64,000 nucleotides of DNA from Amorphophallus konjac (Eukaryota > Streptophyta > Magnoliopsida > Alismatales > Araceae): positions 447,948,053 to 448,012,052 of the forward strand of contig CM040118.1 of the NCBI GenBank assembly GCA_022559845.1. Reading direction: 5' to 3'. A program made the position numbers and the translations under genes. Below, piece by piece: positions 1-10,910 of the stretch. Positions within the stretch are counted from its first letter, which is position 1. Each line of letters begins with the position of its first letter. The notes under the pieces are model-generated. The model saw only the letters and a program-made list of their open reading frames with translations. It did no database searches and was not told the DNA's origin.

Positions 1-177
1 AACAAGGATAGAGCCATTACATGCTTTTATTGTGGAAGGTTGGGCCATGATATGTATGATTGCAGAATTTTGAAATTTGATGATGAAAGCTTTGCTAGAA
101 TGAGAAATAGATCATACATATCTCATGTTTCTAACCATCGTGGACCCAAGCTTGCTTGGGTACTAAAATTTGCATAA
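1..177 (+). pseudogene. gag: E0 gag, C-terminal end with CCHC zinc knuckle
   Basis: Frame 1 is open from the first base to a TAA at 175-177. It encodes a retroviral-type knuckle CFYCGRLGHDMYDC (CX2CX4HX4C), which binds RNA in the nucleocapsid part of Gag. The tail (HRGPKLAWV) resembles the end of other Sirevirus Gag proteins and the C-terminal ends of the Gags of C and D in this window. The N-terminal part is outside the window. The following protease is in the same frame, separated by stops at 175-177 and 190-192. Confidence 0.85.
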
Positions 178-192
178 GTACGATTGTTGTGA

Positions 193-1842
193 TTGCAAGT
201 CTGCTTGAGAGCTCAATGGAATAGGTGGTATTTGGATAGTGGATGCTCTCGGCACATGACGGGAAACAAAGAATTATTTACGGACCTGTATGAAAAGGAT
301 GGTGGAACAGTGGCATTTGGTGGTAAGGACAAAGGCAAAATCATCGGAGAAGGTAAGATAGGTAAGAATCAAAATCATGCCATTGAGAATGTCTTGCTCG
401 TGAAAGGGTTGCATCATAATCTTTTGAGTATAAGTCAACTTTGTGATAAAGGATGCAATGTGATTTTTGATTCTAACTACTGCACCATTGTGAATAAAAA
501 TACTCATGAGATAAAGTTCATTGGTCTTAGGCATAACAATGTATATATGATTGATTTGGATGAACCCTCTCATAAAAATCTGTGTTTGGTTGCAAGGAAT
601 AATGATGATGTTTGGCTTTGGCATCGCCGACTTGGGCATGCTAGTTTTAATATTTTGCTAAAACTGTCTCGAAATGATTTGGTTGTTGGATTGCCTAAGC
701 TGAAGGTTATTGATGAAGGAGTCTGTGGGGCGTGCAGCATGGGTAAGCAAACAAGGACATCATTCAAGTGCAAGAATGATGTAACTACATCAAGGCCCCT
801 TGAGTTAATCCACATTGACCTATTTGGACCAAGCAGAACACATAGCTTGGGTGGTAAATTGTATGGCTTTGTCATTGTGGATGATTACTCAAGATTTTGT
901 TGGGTTTACTTCCTTTCACATAAAAATGATGCCCTGACAGAATTTGAAGCATTTTGTAGGGTAGTCTAAAATGAAAAGGGGTGTTGCATCAAGGCTGTGC
1001 GGAGCGATCACGGTAAGGAATTTGATAACCATGAGTTCAGCAACTTTTGCAGGCTCAAGGCTATACGCATGACTTCTCCGCACCAAGAACCCCCGAACAG
1101 AATGGTGTTGTTGAAAGGAAGAACATGACGCTAATTGAGATGGCAAGAACCATGCTAAATGAGAATAATTTACCGAGATACTTTTGGGCTGAAGCAGTGA
1201 ACACTGCTTGCTACATTGTCAATCACGTCATGGTAAGACCACTATTGAAGAAAACCCCTTATGAGCTGTACCGAGGTAAGAAGCCAAACATTTCCTATCT
1301 TACACCGTTCGGCTCAGTTTGTTACATTCACAATAATGGTAAGGTGGACCTGGCTAAATTTGACCCCAAAAGTGACAAGTATATTTCTTGGATACTCTCT
1401 TAGCTCAAGAGCTTATCGAGTGTATAACTTGAGAACTCTTGTAGTTGAGGAAAGCCCCCATGTCATCATTGATGAATCATCTTTTAAAAGTACTAATAAA
1501 AAATCTATTTTGCAGGACGATGAATTGAATGACGGTAATATCAAGATGATGGAAGGAAAAACTGAAAAACAAGAAGTAAAAGAACCACGAGAAGATGATG
1601 CAAATCCGGAAGATCAGTTGGAACAGCAGCTTCCAAGGCAATGGACTTTCGAAAAGGACCATCCGCCGGAGAATGTGATCGGCAATGTTGAAGACGGAAC
1701 AAGAACACGAGCCTCCTTCAGGGAAGTTGAAAATCAGGACTATATTGCCTTACTTTCCCAGTTTGAACCTCACTCTATTGAAGAGGCCTTGAAGGATGAG
1801 TCTTGGATCATGGCTATGCAAGAAAAACTACACCAGTTCTAA
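193..1842 (+). pseudogene. pol: E0 pol, 5' half: protease, GAG-pre-integrase, integrase
   Basis: The protease motif WYLDSGCSRHMTG (catalytic Asp in DSG) lies near 229-267. A GAG-pre-integrase stretch with LWHRRLGHAS follows near 610-650. The integrase core carries the first acidic residue in HIDLFGP (about 813), the second in RSDHGKEF (about 1003) and the Glu in PEQNGVVERK (about 1095). The gene is broken: a TAA at 967-969, a shift from frame 1 to frame 3 near 1045, a return to frame 1 near 1390, and a TAA at 1840-1842. The region 1450-1780 is the acidic linker between integrase and RT. No active product is possible. Confidence 0.9.
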
Positions 1843-3302
1843 AGGAACAAAGTATGGTTCCTCGTGCCATGTCCTAGAAACCACTCAGTGATCGGAACAA
1901 AGTGGGTTTTTCGAAACAAAACAAACGATCAAGGAGTGGTAACTAGGAATAAGGCCATGCTAGTAGCTAAAGGCTATAGCCAAGAGCTTGGAATTGATTT
2001 CGATGAGTCTTTTGCTCCAGTAGCAAGACTCGAGGTAGTGAGAGTCTTATTAGCATTTGCATGCTGTAACAACATTAGATTGTTTCAAATGGATGTTAAA
2101 AGTATATTTTTGAATGGCTACATACAGGAGGACGTGTACGTGGAGCAACCACCGGGGTTTGAGGACACAAAGCATCCAGACCATGTGTACAAGCTAGACA
2201 AGGCACTCTACGGTCTGAAACAAGCACCCCGGGCATGGTATGAATAGTTAAGTGAATTCCTCATTCAAAATGGATTCAAACGAGGTAATGTTGATCAAAC
2301 CCTTTTCACGAAGTTGAATGGTAAGGAAATCTTAATTGTTCAAGTTTACGTAGATGATATTATTTTTGGCTCTACCAAAGATGCTCTCAGCAAAGACTTT
2401 GCAAATTTGATGTAAAGTGAGTTTGAAATGAGTCTTATGGGAGAATTGACATTCTTCTTGGGATTGCAGGTCACACAGACGGCTGACGGTATGTTCATAC
2501 ATCAGAAGAAGTATGCAATGGAGCTGCTGAAAAAGTTCAATCTGACCTCTACCAAACCACAACCAACTCCCATGTCCACCTCAATAAAAATTGATCAAGA
2601 TGAATCAGGTAAATGCGTGGACCAGAAACTCTTTAGAAGCATGATAGGCTCATTGCTATATTTAACTGCCAGTAGACCCGACATCCAATTTGCTGTGTGC
2701 TTGTGTGCTCGATTTCAATCAAATCCAAAGGAATCACACATGTCGGCTGTTAAACGTATTTTCAGATATATTGCTGGTTCAGTTAATTTGGGATTATGGT
2801 TTCCGCGTAATTCGAGCATTGATTTAATTGCTTATTCTGACGCCGATTATGCGGGTTGTAAGGTGGATCGAAAAAGCACTAGCGGGTACTGCCAGTTTCT
2901 TGGGAGATGCGTGGTCTCATGGGCCTCCAAGAAATAGAACTTATTGGCACTATCAACCGCCGAAGCCGAGTATGTGGCTGTCGGTAGCTGTGTTGCCCAG
3001 GTGCTATGGATCCAACAATAAATGATTGACTATGGCATTTCCTTCAAAAACACCCAATCCTTTGTGATAACACATCAGCCATAAACTTGTCAAAGAACCC
3101 TGTTCATCACTCTCGCACCAAGCATACTGAAATTAGACATCATTTCATTAGGGATCATGTAAGCAAGGGTGATGTAGAAATCAACTTTATTGAAACATAT
3201 CGTCAAATTGCTGACATTTTTACCAAACCTCTTTGTGAAGAAAAATTCACAACATTTAGAAGAGAACTAGGGGTCTGTAGGATAGATGAGTCTGCATCAT
3301 GA
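1843..3302 (+). pseudogene. pol: E0 pol, 3' half: reverse transcriptase and RNase H
   Basis: The RT domain (RVT_2 type) starts around GTKWVFRNK (about 1890). It contains FAPVARLE, the DVK motif, YGLKQAPRAW (about 2208) and the catalytic YVDD (about 2347). RNase H follows with YSDADYAG and KSTSGYC (2830-2890), TAEAEYVA (about 2955) and the copia C-terminal motif ADIFTKPL (about 3210). Stops interrupt the frame at 2245-2247, 2413-2415, 2935-2937 and near 3019, mostly where relatives have glutamine, and the last part (from about 3060) is in another frame. It would have copied element RNA into DNA. Confidence 0.9.
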
Positions 3303-4221
3303 TCATATGCATTAATGTGTGTATAGGTCATTGCATAACTTGCATTTGCATTAGTGTAATGCGTAACTGAATTTTCCTGTGTCATACATGTGCATTATGT
3401 TGTATGAAAAACAAAAGAAAAATCAAATTGTGTGAACAATCATGTTGATGTGTTTCTGCATTTCTTCTCTGTATATTGTATACACACATGTTTATTGCTA
3501 ATTCTATGGCCGAAATCACCTTGGATACATTTTCATGCCAACAAAGGAGCACAAACTGTTCAAAATCTGAAATACAGAGACGTTAGATAATGAACGTCTA
3601 CTATGATCCTAGATTCTCTTGAAATAAGTTCCCCAATGCATTAACCCATAAAACAACTCCAATTCCTTGATTCCAACATTATATTATCATTGGGGATTAG
3701 AGCCACATCATTCTTGACCTTCCCTTTCACTTAAACATTTTTGTGAAGAAAATCAGAGGAAGGGTCGACCCACGTAGAAGGGATGACCCCAAGGGTCGAC
3801 CCTCATGATAGCGGATCCAGTCTGGGGCCGGGGTGAAAGGGGTCGACCCATTGGGTCGACCCGTTACGGTCGGGCGGCTCTAGCCGCATCCGAACCGCCT
3901 TTCAAGTGGGTGGAAACCCTATGTTTCCCCTTCCCATCTCTTAAAACCCCTCAAGCCCCCTTCTAACCCTAGCCACCACCTCTTGCAAGCTCACAAATCA
4001 TCTCTTGGCAACCACAAACGCTCCAAGCCCTAGCCGCGGTTTCTCCGGTGGCCACCCACGCGCATCTCCTTCTTGCGGCTCCAAGGGTCGTTCTTTGCTC
4101 TTCAATCCACCTGAGGTAAACTCTTGAGAGTGTGGAGGATCTCTAATCTATGTTTTAGTCTTCCAAGTTGAACCATCTCGTTCTATACCCCATCAAGTGA
4201 TTCTTTCGATCTGTGTTCAAG
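3303..4221 (+). other. E0 spacer between pol and the accessory ORF, with GTCGAC pairs and a UTR-like stretch
   Basis: No coding frame is convincing. GTCGAC palindromes (or one-base variants) lie at 3764, 3782/3795 and 3842/3855; the last two pairs have the 13-bp spacing of the LTR array. The stretch 3880-4110 is C-rich, resembles plant 5' UTR sequence and contains two AACCCTA teloboxes. A plausible splice donor (GAG|GTAAAC near 4115) and an acceptor (CAAG just before the ATG at 4222) would make an approximately 100-bp intron ending at the accessory ORF. Splicing and a separate transcript are inference. Confidence 0.5.
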
Positions 4222-5471
4222 ATGGACCCAAGGAGACGCCCCTCTCGCAGAGGAGTTGCATCGAGCTCTACTAGTGAAGCTCGTTCTAAACAGGCCGCTC
4301 GAGCTGAAGCACTTAGAGGCCACCCTTCGGCCAGCAAGGTCTTGGATCGGAAAGTTCTCCGTCCCCGGGCGGTCGATTTCGGTAATCTAAGCCGCTATAT
4401 GCCAAGCCTTGTTGATATTCTTTGCAGTCAACCCAATCTGGATTTGTTCATGTCTACACATCGCCGCATTTATCCCAATCTGGTGCATCAATTTTATAGT
4501 AATTTGTCTATGGTCGGTGACACACCAATTACAAAAGTGAATGGGATTCAAGTTATCCTCTCACCGGAGCTTCTAAGTGCTGCTTTTAGTTTATCAAATG
4601 AGGGGTATGCCTTTGGCGATATTTTGGTTCCAGATGAAACAGTCTATCAATTCATGACATCCGAAACAAGGGTGGTAAGTCACTTGCTGGATTAAATGCT
4701 AATCATTTTACACCGCTACAACATATATTGCATCGGATGATTACAACCATCCTACTGCCGCGAGGGGGAGGACATGACAAAGTCACTGAAATTCATATGT
4801 TCCTATTCTATTGTTTCTTGGGTGGTATCCCAATCTATTTTCCCGCACTTATTTTGGAACACATGTGTTCAAGCGTGAAGCACAAGAACAGAACTTTACC
4901 ATATGCCGCTGCATTGACTGCCATTTTTGTATACATGGAGCTGGATATGTCCAAGGAATCCTCCCAAACTATTCGAGAGGCTGATATTTTTACAATGCAC
5001 TCCATTTGTCACAACATGGGCTATGAACTCAGAAATTGTGAGCTTGTTTGCCAACTGAAAAGTGCCATTCCAGCCGACAGTTCTAATGAGGAAGACGAGG
5101 GTGATGGAGAGCCGGCCGGTGAGGAACAACCCCATGCTCCTGCTATAGAGATGCCCTCCGAGGCGGTTCAGCTGCTCATGGATCGCTTAGATTCTATTGA
5201 TGATCGGTTAGACACGTATGGGGAGACTTTTGATGCTATAACAAAGGACCTTCATGATCTGAAGCTTTCTCACGATGAGTACACTCAGTCTTTCACCGAC
5301 ACCTTGGCTGATCAAACCCACATGTTACAGGAAATTCTGGATTATATTCGGCGTCCATCACGTCCATCCACTCTGCTGATGATTGAAGCGGTTATGCTCC
5401 TGCAGTATGGCACTCTACTTATCCTTATTCACCCCCTCCTTTTTGATGATGCCAAAGGGGGAGAATTTTAG
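4222..5471 (+). pseudogene. E0 accessory 3' ORF (resembles the 'putative plant transposon protein' family), frameshifted
   Basis: The start is ATG at 4222 (MDPRRRPSRRG). Residues about 50-150 (HQFYSNL, ILVPDE) and, after a TAA at 4693-4695 and a frame change near 4700, TILLPRGGGHDKVTE and FLFYCFLGG resemble a domain common in plant transposon-associated proteins and in extra ORFs downstream of Sirevirus pol. An acidic linker (about 5085-5130) leads to a coiled-coil-like C-terminus (LMDRLDSIDDRLDTYGETFD and on, 5177-5350). I see no signal peptide or transmembrane segment in the first frame, so an envelope role is not supported. The function is unknown. The position between pol and the 3' LTR is where SIRE1-like elements carry their extra ORF. 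Confidence 0.65.
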
Positions 5472-5889
5472 GCATATATGTGTGCCTCGGCTCTTCAGCT
5501 ACTTATATGATATCGTGTGTTGTATGCTTGCATGCATGTGTGCTCTTATCATACTTTTAGTCCCTTAGTAGTGTTGTATTTGCATTTACGTTGTGTTGCA
5601 TCTCAGTTGCGTCTCATGCATTGCATATTGTCATTTTGCCTTTGAACTCAGACCTTGTTCACCTTTAAATTATGTTGTCGGTAGAAATCTTGCCTTTAAT
5701 GGTCAATCTTATATGTTTGGATCGGTATGGTTATGCAATGATGCTTCTTGAATGATTCATGTGAAGTATGAATGTTTTATTCTTGATATGGAGGTTGATG
5801 GTTGAATTCCATAACTGCTACATTTTTTTTTGAAGTCATATGTTTATACAAGGCATATAGTATTTTGTCATCATCAAAAAGGGGGAGAT
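5472..5889 (+). other. E0 3' non-coding region and polypurine tract
   Basis: AT-rich sequence without a credible frame. The tract AAAAAGGGGGAGA at 5876-5888 directly precedes the LTR and would prime plus-strand DNA synthesis. A second tract (AAAGGGGGAGAA) lies at about 5455, at the end of the accessory ORF. Duplicated polypurine tracts are typical of Sireviruses and recur in C and D. Confidence 0.75.
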
Positions 5890-6360
5890 TGTTGAACCCC
5901 CTCCTTGAGGGTATACTAAATAGATTTTGATGATGACCAAACACTATATATTTGTGTGAATTGAAATTGAGTTGTTCCAACATGAAAAGCTTTGGAAATG
6001 CACATCCTTGATGTAGACTTGGAGCTTTTGGAGGTACAAGAGTAACTTTGTCTGGTAAGGTTTTTGAACTTAAATTGCAATGCTAAATCTAATACATAAT
6101 GTATGTCTTTACAGGGCAAGGAACGTGCTTAAGGAACTCGAGGACGGTTGGTGAGATCGACTTCAACATATTGGCTTTTGACTGTGTGGTTTGAAGCTCA
6201 TTATTTTGATCTCAAGGGTTAAATTGGTTTAGGACTTATCTAAGCTTAAATGGTTTGGGTTTCATTCCCTCTCATGTTTTAAACCATCTTGAAACCCCCT
6301 GACTTCTTCTTGGACTTGGTGGGCTTTTTAATCTTCCATTTTGGCTGTTCTGGAACAAGG

Positions 6361-6666
6361 GTTGACCCATTGGGTCGACCCCTAAGTCCCCGGGTGCAAA
6401 ACAATGGGCTTTTGAACTCTAGCTGAAAGGGTGGACCCCTTGGGTCGACCCCCAAACGTAAGGGTCAACCCCTGGTAGGTTGAATTAAAATTCAACAGAT
6501 CCCTTTTTTTTCAACTGAAAGGGTCGACCCCAAGGGTCGACCCTTGAGAATTTATTTCAAAACTTGCAAGGACAACCCCCGAGGGTCGACCCCAAGGGTC
6601 GACCCATTGGCCAAAAAACCTTTAAAACTTCTAAAACCCTCACGAGGGTCGACCCCAAGGGTCGAC
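6361..6666 (+). repeat. E0 LTR array of paired GGGTCGACCC palindromes
   Basis: Core hexamers GTCGAC (or one-base variants) start at 6361/6374, 6431/6444, 6523/6536, 6585/6598 and 6648/6661. Every pair is 13 bp apart, while the distance between pairs varies (70, 92, 62, 63). The array lies about 140-450 bp upstream of the TATA-like box, in the presumed U3. Confidence 0.8.
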
Positions 6667-6807
6667 CCTTTCGGTCTCGAACCCGAGCCGTGATTTTTGA
6701 CTTGCGTGCACATGCACCAAAAGTCATACCAATCAAACTTAACATCCCTAAATCATTCCAGGAATTGTGGATCTGGTCTCTAGGGTGTCTTTGAACGTTC
6801 CAAACTC

Positions 6808-6815
6808 TTTATATA
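6808..6815 (+). promoter_or_regulatory. E0 LTR TATA-like box
   Basis: TTTATATA in the second half of the LTR is followed by non-AT-rich sequence, consistent with a pol II start about 30 bp downstream. Inference from motif and position only. Confidence 0.45.
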
Positions 6816-7613
6816 CATCTTATTGGGGTATGAAACCCTAAGAAGTGAGAGGCATCTAAAGTGTGTTATTTTTCTAACCCTTGTGAGTGCAGGTTCGCAG
6901 CAGCAGCTCCAGGGGCTTCTTCCACCTTGTTCTGAACCTGAAAGTGAAGGGAAGAAGCTTGAATCAAGCCTCCACATCATCCCCAACAGCAAGCTGCGTG
7001 GGATATCAAAGCTGCAACCTTGCTTGTGCGACATAGCTTCATTCTTCCTCAAGGATCGATCTTCCTCCTGTAGAAGCATTCAATTACCTTCAAAGAAGTG
7101 AAAGGGGGAGCCTCAACCACGATAAACAATTCTTCACTCTCCATTTTCTGAATCCTTTGCTTGAGCTTGTGCATCTGTTGTATATCTTAAATCAGATTCT
7201 TGTGTGTGGTGTTCGTGATCGGAAACACGAACGTGTGTGTGTGTATGTATGTTTGGCAGCCCAGATCGGGTGGCGTGTGTGTGTGGCTCACTTCATAGTG
7301 GAGTCTTAATCCTCACGTGTGAGGGGTGGACGTAGGGGACATGGCAGTGTACCCGAACCACCTAAAAACTCCGTGTGTCACTCGTGGTTTGTTTTTCTAG
7401 ATTCATTATCGAGTGGGCTTCACGGTGAGTTGAGCATACACCATTTCATTAATCAAACACCCACCTTTATCTACAAGCATTCACAAGTGAGATCATGATC
7501 GAGTGAGGTCTAGTGCTTATATGTTTACTTATCATTGTTTTCCTTGGAAGAAATTTTAATTGGCCAATCAATTCACCCCTCCCCTCTTGATTGCCACTGT
7601 TTGGGACTCAACA

Positions 7614-8038
7614 GTCTGAAAAATATCGGTGAAAGACTCTGACAATGGAGAACGAGGAGCCCGCTTCGGGCAAGGAGTTTGCCGAGGGGTATGAGAAGGT
7701 GGAGAGGGTTGTGGAGACGGAAGTGGAGGTTGCATAGGTAAGGGAGGCTACGTAGGCAATGGTGCGTGGCGACTGGTGGAGGGACTAGATAGAGGTTTAG
7801 GATTAGTAGGATGGGGAGGTATGTAGTGGATGACATACACTTGCTCGGGATTTGGAGTTCCCTTGATAGGAGGTGGAGACGGGTGTGGAGAGGTGGAAGG
7901 CCGACTCATGGAACGTTGACCCATGGAGGGTTGATAGGTGGAGGATTGGTATGTGGTGGGTGCACTCACAGAGGGATACGTGGCGGAGGGCTGACTCATG
8001 GAGGGTGAGTAGGTGGTGGAAGGCTGACTCATGGCGGG
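7614..8038 (-). pseudogene. gag: H gag, third visible fragment (proline/serine-rich)
   Basis: The minus-strand frame enters from the A junction at 8038 and encodes short serine/proline/tyrosine-rich repeats (MSQPSTTYSP, MSQPSATYP, and variants) followed by PPLPSPQPSPPS-type sequence. An in-frame TAG at 7748-7750 interrupts it. E0's LTR cuts the frame at 7613. The low-complexity repeats resemble the linker region of Tat-like Gags; no enzymatic motif is present. The frame is in register with the fragment at 36330-36714 once A is removed. Confidence 0.7.
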
Positions 8039-8221
8039 TGTAGACATGCTAAAATTGACATCATTTTGAGCATATCTTATATTACATTGTAATGCCGCAT
8101 TTGACCCTCAAATCAACTTATTTGAGGGGTTTTCCTCATTTTTCTTGAATGTCCAGCTTTCTCCTATTTTTTTGGATTTTTTCTGGACTTTTCTCCAATT
8201 TTTCGGAACACTTTCTTGAAG

Positions 8222-8709
8222 GTGTCAGACCCTCTAGACGTGTTTTCACTGGGCGACCGACGGAGTGGACACTATTTCCTTTTCTATTTTTTGATAATTA
8301 CCAAATTCCTGAATTCGCGTCTGTCCAGGTGGACGCCATTTATTTTTTTAATATTGGTAATTTTTATAAATTCAAGAATACGCGTCTGTAAGTCATGACA
8401 TGATTTTAAATTAATTTTTGAAATTTAATAATATGTGTCTTCTCATCGGGACGCTATCTATTATGTTAATTACCAAAATTCTTGAAAACTCAATAAAACG
8501 CGTCTGCTCATGTGGACGCGATTTCCTTCTCATTTTTTGGTAATATTTGACTTTCCTAAAATATTCAATAAAAAGTGTCCACTCGCATAGTTGCCTATTT
8601 TTAAACGCGTCCAGGACCTTAGAAGCGTATTTCTGTGTCATTTTCAGATGTTCTTTAATCCACCCAAAATTCGTGAAATTCTTAATTCGCGTCCGAAACC
8701 CCAGACGTG
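8222..8709 (+). repeat. A LTR array of 20-bp GCGTC-N10-GACGC inverted repeats
   Basis: Eight units start at 8222, 8317, 8382, 8435, 8500, 8575, 8607 and 8690. All span exactly 20 bp from first to last arm base, with ten-base loops of different sequence. Distances between units are irregular (32 to 95 bp). Several arms show CG to TG or CA change here but are intact in the 3' LTR (about 34845-35330). The array lies upstream of the TATA box. Confidence 0.8.
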
Positions 8710-8984
8710 ATTTATTTCTTAATTTTGGAAATTCCCTCGCTTGGAATAAGTGGCTCTTTTGGTGGACGCCCATTTAATGGGCGACCAAGGTGGCTGACGC
8801 CAATTTTCTGAAGTTTCCCAAACTGGTCCGCAGCCCCTTCCTTCCTCGTTTTGCGGTCTATTTTACTAGGTAAGGCTCCCAGTGGCTTTCCAGATATGGG
8901 TAGGACTCTTGCCATACTTTATCTCCTATTGCCATGGATGATTATCCTAATCATTTTTGGAACTAAAACCTCTTCGATCTTTCC

Positions 8985-8992
8985 CTATAAAT
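8985..8992 (+). promoter_or_regulatory. A LTR TATA box
   Basis: CTATAAAT in a conserved context, retained in the 3' LTR at 35594-35601. Position two thirds into the LTR fits the U3/R boundary. Motif-based. Confidence 0.6.
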
Positions 8993-9725
8993 TGAGCCCT
9001 GCGGTTCTTGCTTAAAGAGGCCGACTTCACACAGAGGGGAGGTGCTGCCGAATTCGTGGCTGGAGGAGGAAGTCTTCTCTCCGCACAAAGCTTTATCCCG
9101 CTAGAGGCTTCCTCCCGAACGCTCATCCAAAGCCACTACTTTCACATGAGAATTACTCTCCAAGCTCATCTCCTTTTCTATTTCTTTTACTGCTTTTCTA
9201 CATCACATGCATCATATCTCTATTTTTAATCTCCTCCTATCTCAATGACATTGAGCCTCCATCAGTGCAACACTTGCACGCCTTCACTTATTTTTCATTC
9301 ATATCATCATATACCCAACCCTTTTGCATAGGGGTTTAAAGGGGCAACACCCCAACAGGTGTGTTCATTCACGTGTTTTCACATCATAAATTTCATTTAG
9401 AGTTTGATACTACACACCTAGTTTGCTAATTTATATTTCTTTATTGGTGTTGTTTTCTTTCTTGTAAGGGTAATCTAAGAGGAACTCTCTCCATCGGCCG
9501 ACTGATAGGAAGAGAAGGAAGACGCTCACAATCTCCCCCACTTTAAGGTAATCCGCGATCCCTCCTTTTATTTGTTGATTATATCTTTTGAGGCCCGCGT
9601 GTCATCTGGCAATCACCCTCCACTAGCATCCATCGCATGCTCCCTTTTCCCCATTCATTAGTTCATTCTTAGCATATATATTCTTTTATTTATTTTGAGT
9701 GGATTTTTAGATAGGATCTACAGAT

Positions 9726-9743
9726 TGGCAATCACGATGGGAC
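9726..9743 (+). other. A primer-binding site
   Basis: TGGCAATCACGATGGGAC begins three bases after the LTR. It resembles the TGGCGAYCACNGTGGG-type site used by Tat-like elements and the better preserved site of H (59897-59915), with a probable CG to CA change. The tRNA species is not assigned. Confidence 0.65.
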
Positions 9744-10910
9744 TTCCTACTGTTGTTCTTTGATTACCCCCTCCATTGGGCACCCGTGTGTGCCATCTCC
9801 CTTTCGCACCCATGGTGCAACTCCATTAGTGCTCCAAGTAGCACTCTTTTCATCTTATTTTCATTATTTTTGTGCACCACGTGTGCATGCACCAACGTGA
9901 TTGATCAATTTGATAGATTTCATTTAAATTTTCACTTCTGTTATTCTGTTAAAAAAAATGCATCCACCACAGTGGACGCTCTTTGAATTTACGCCCAGAC
10001 CACTGGACGCCCATTCCCATCCCAAGTTCCCAATTTAAAAAAAAACGTGTCTAATTTTGCAGACGCGTTCTTGTTTTTCTGTTAAAAAATTTTTTTGTGT
10101 CAACTCCTCTGGACGCCCATTCCTCTTTTAAAAAAATAAATAAATAAAATAGCGCCCACAGTTGTGGATGCTCATTCCTCTGTTGCATCCGTGATTCCCT
10201 GTTAGCATATACTTGCAGCATTCTCATTTGTTGTACCTTGTTGCATATTCAGTTGCCTTCTCTATTGTATCCACTATCATTGCATATCACGTTTCTATAA
10301 TTTTGCATTTCACTGTTCCATGAAAAAAATTGCACATCACTGTTCATATCAATTGCTGTTTTGTTTCATGAATGGCATATGTTGCATATTGTTCATGTAA
10401 TTAGCTTTCTTATTCATTCTGCTCTTCTTCCATCTTTTGCATTTGCATCATTCTGTGTTATTTATTTTCCTTTTGCATTAGCATTTGCATACAGGAGCAT
10501 TGGCATTCCGGCTTGGGAGACCTCCTCTCTCTACACTTTTAAGAGCCATACCCCTCTCTTGGTTAAGGAAGGACCCTCCATTGAGCACTCCGTCTCTTTG
10601 GACCGGGAATTCTTAAACCAAGGCCTCCATAAGTCCCCGCACCCGTGGATTCCCTCACGGACGTCGGGTAGGTTGTACCCTTTGAAGTCCCCAGGTTTAG
10701 TTGGCCTATGCATGGTGAGAATCAACCTAGTTGGCATTAAAGCTATACCTCATTGAAATTAGGTTCATGACCTTGAGTTGATCACATCAACTTGGATAAA
10801 AATCCATAATTCACCAAGGTTCAAACTAAAAAAAAATCAAGCATAAAACATCCACTTGCCTGACATTTTTGCAATTGTGCTTTGACTGCATTTTGGTTGA
10901 TTTTTGCATA
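9744..10910 (+). other. A leader with further 20-bp hairpins
   Basis: No supported gene. Between about 9959 and 10170 there are five more units of the LTR hairpin type, for example GCATCCACCACAGTGGACGC and GTGTCTAATTTTGCAGACGC, each 20 bp long. This segment would be in the transcript, so the units could fold as RNA. The remainder is AT-rich, apart from a more GC-rich stretch (10500-10700). Confidence 0.6.

Larger units (their letters stand above)
1..7613 (+). mobile_element. E0: Sirevirus-type Ty1/copia retrotransposon, 5' part outside window
   Basis: The order is gag zinc knuckle, protease, integrase, reverse transcriptase, RNase H, a spacer, an extra 3' ORF, polypurine tract and 3' LTR. 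Integrase upstream of RT is the copia order. The extra ORF after pol and the AAAAAGGGGGAGA tract fit the Sirevirus (Maximus/SIRE) lineage. The 3' LTR ends at 7613 (TGTTGA...TCAACA) and abuts minus-strand gag sequence of element H, so E0 inserted into H. Its 5' LTR, most of gag and its left target duplication lie before base 1. All coding parts are decayed. Confidence 0.9.
5890..7613 (+). repeat. E0 3' LTR
   Basis: It begins TGTTGAACCCC directly after the polypurine tract and ends GGGACTCAACA, giving terminal inverted TGTTGA/TCAACA. The length of 1,724 bp is in the Sirevirus range. It holds a palindrome array (6361-6666), a TATA-like box (6808-6815) and, close to its end, the ATTCACCCCTCCCCTCT stretch that also occurs near the LTR ends of C and D. 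The partner 5' LTR is outside the window. Confidence 0.85.
8039..9722 (+). repeat. A 5' LTR
   Basis: Starts TGTAGACATGC and ends GGATCTACA (TGTAGA/TCTACA inverted ends), 1,684 bp. It matches 34663-36329 along its whole length. Its CpG-bearing hairpin arms are more decayed than in the 3' copy. It contains a TATA box (8985-8992) and ends next to the PBS. Confidence 0.9.

Noticed and set aside
3900..4040. Interstitial telomere
   Set aside because: Only isolated AACCCTA teloboxes, not tandem TTTAGGG; more likely UTR or promoter motifs.
4222..5471. Envelope gene of a retrovirus-like element
   Set aside because: No signal peptide, transmembrane segment or glycoprotein features visible; similarity is to a plant transposon-associated protein family.
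6361..6666. Cloning or linker artefact because GTCGAC is a SalI site
   Set aside because: The motif occurs dozens of times with family-specific flanks and conserved spacing in both LTRs of several elements.
10361..10756. 131-codon plus-strand frame in the A leader
   Set aside because: It begins in AT-rich leader, has no recognisable domain and no counterpart that would show conservation.
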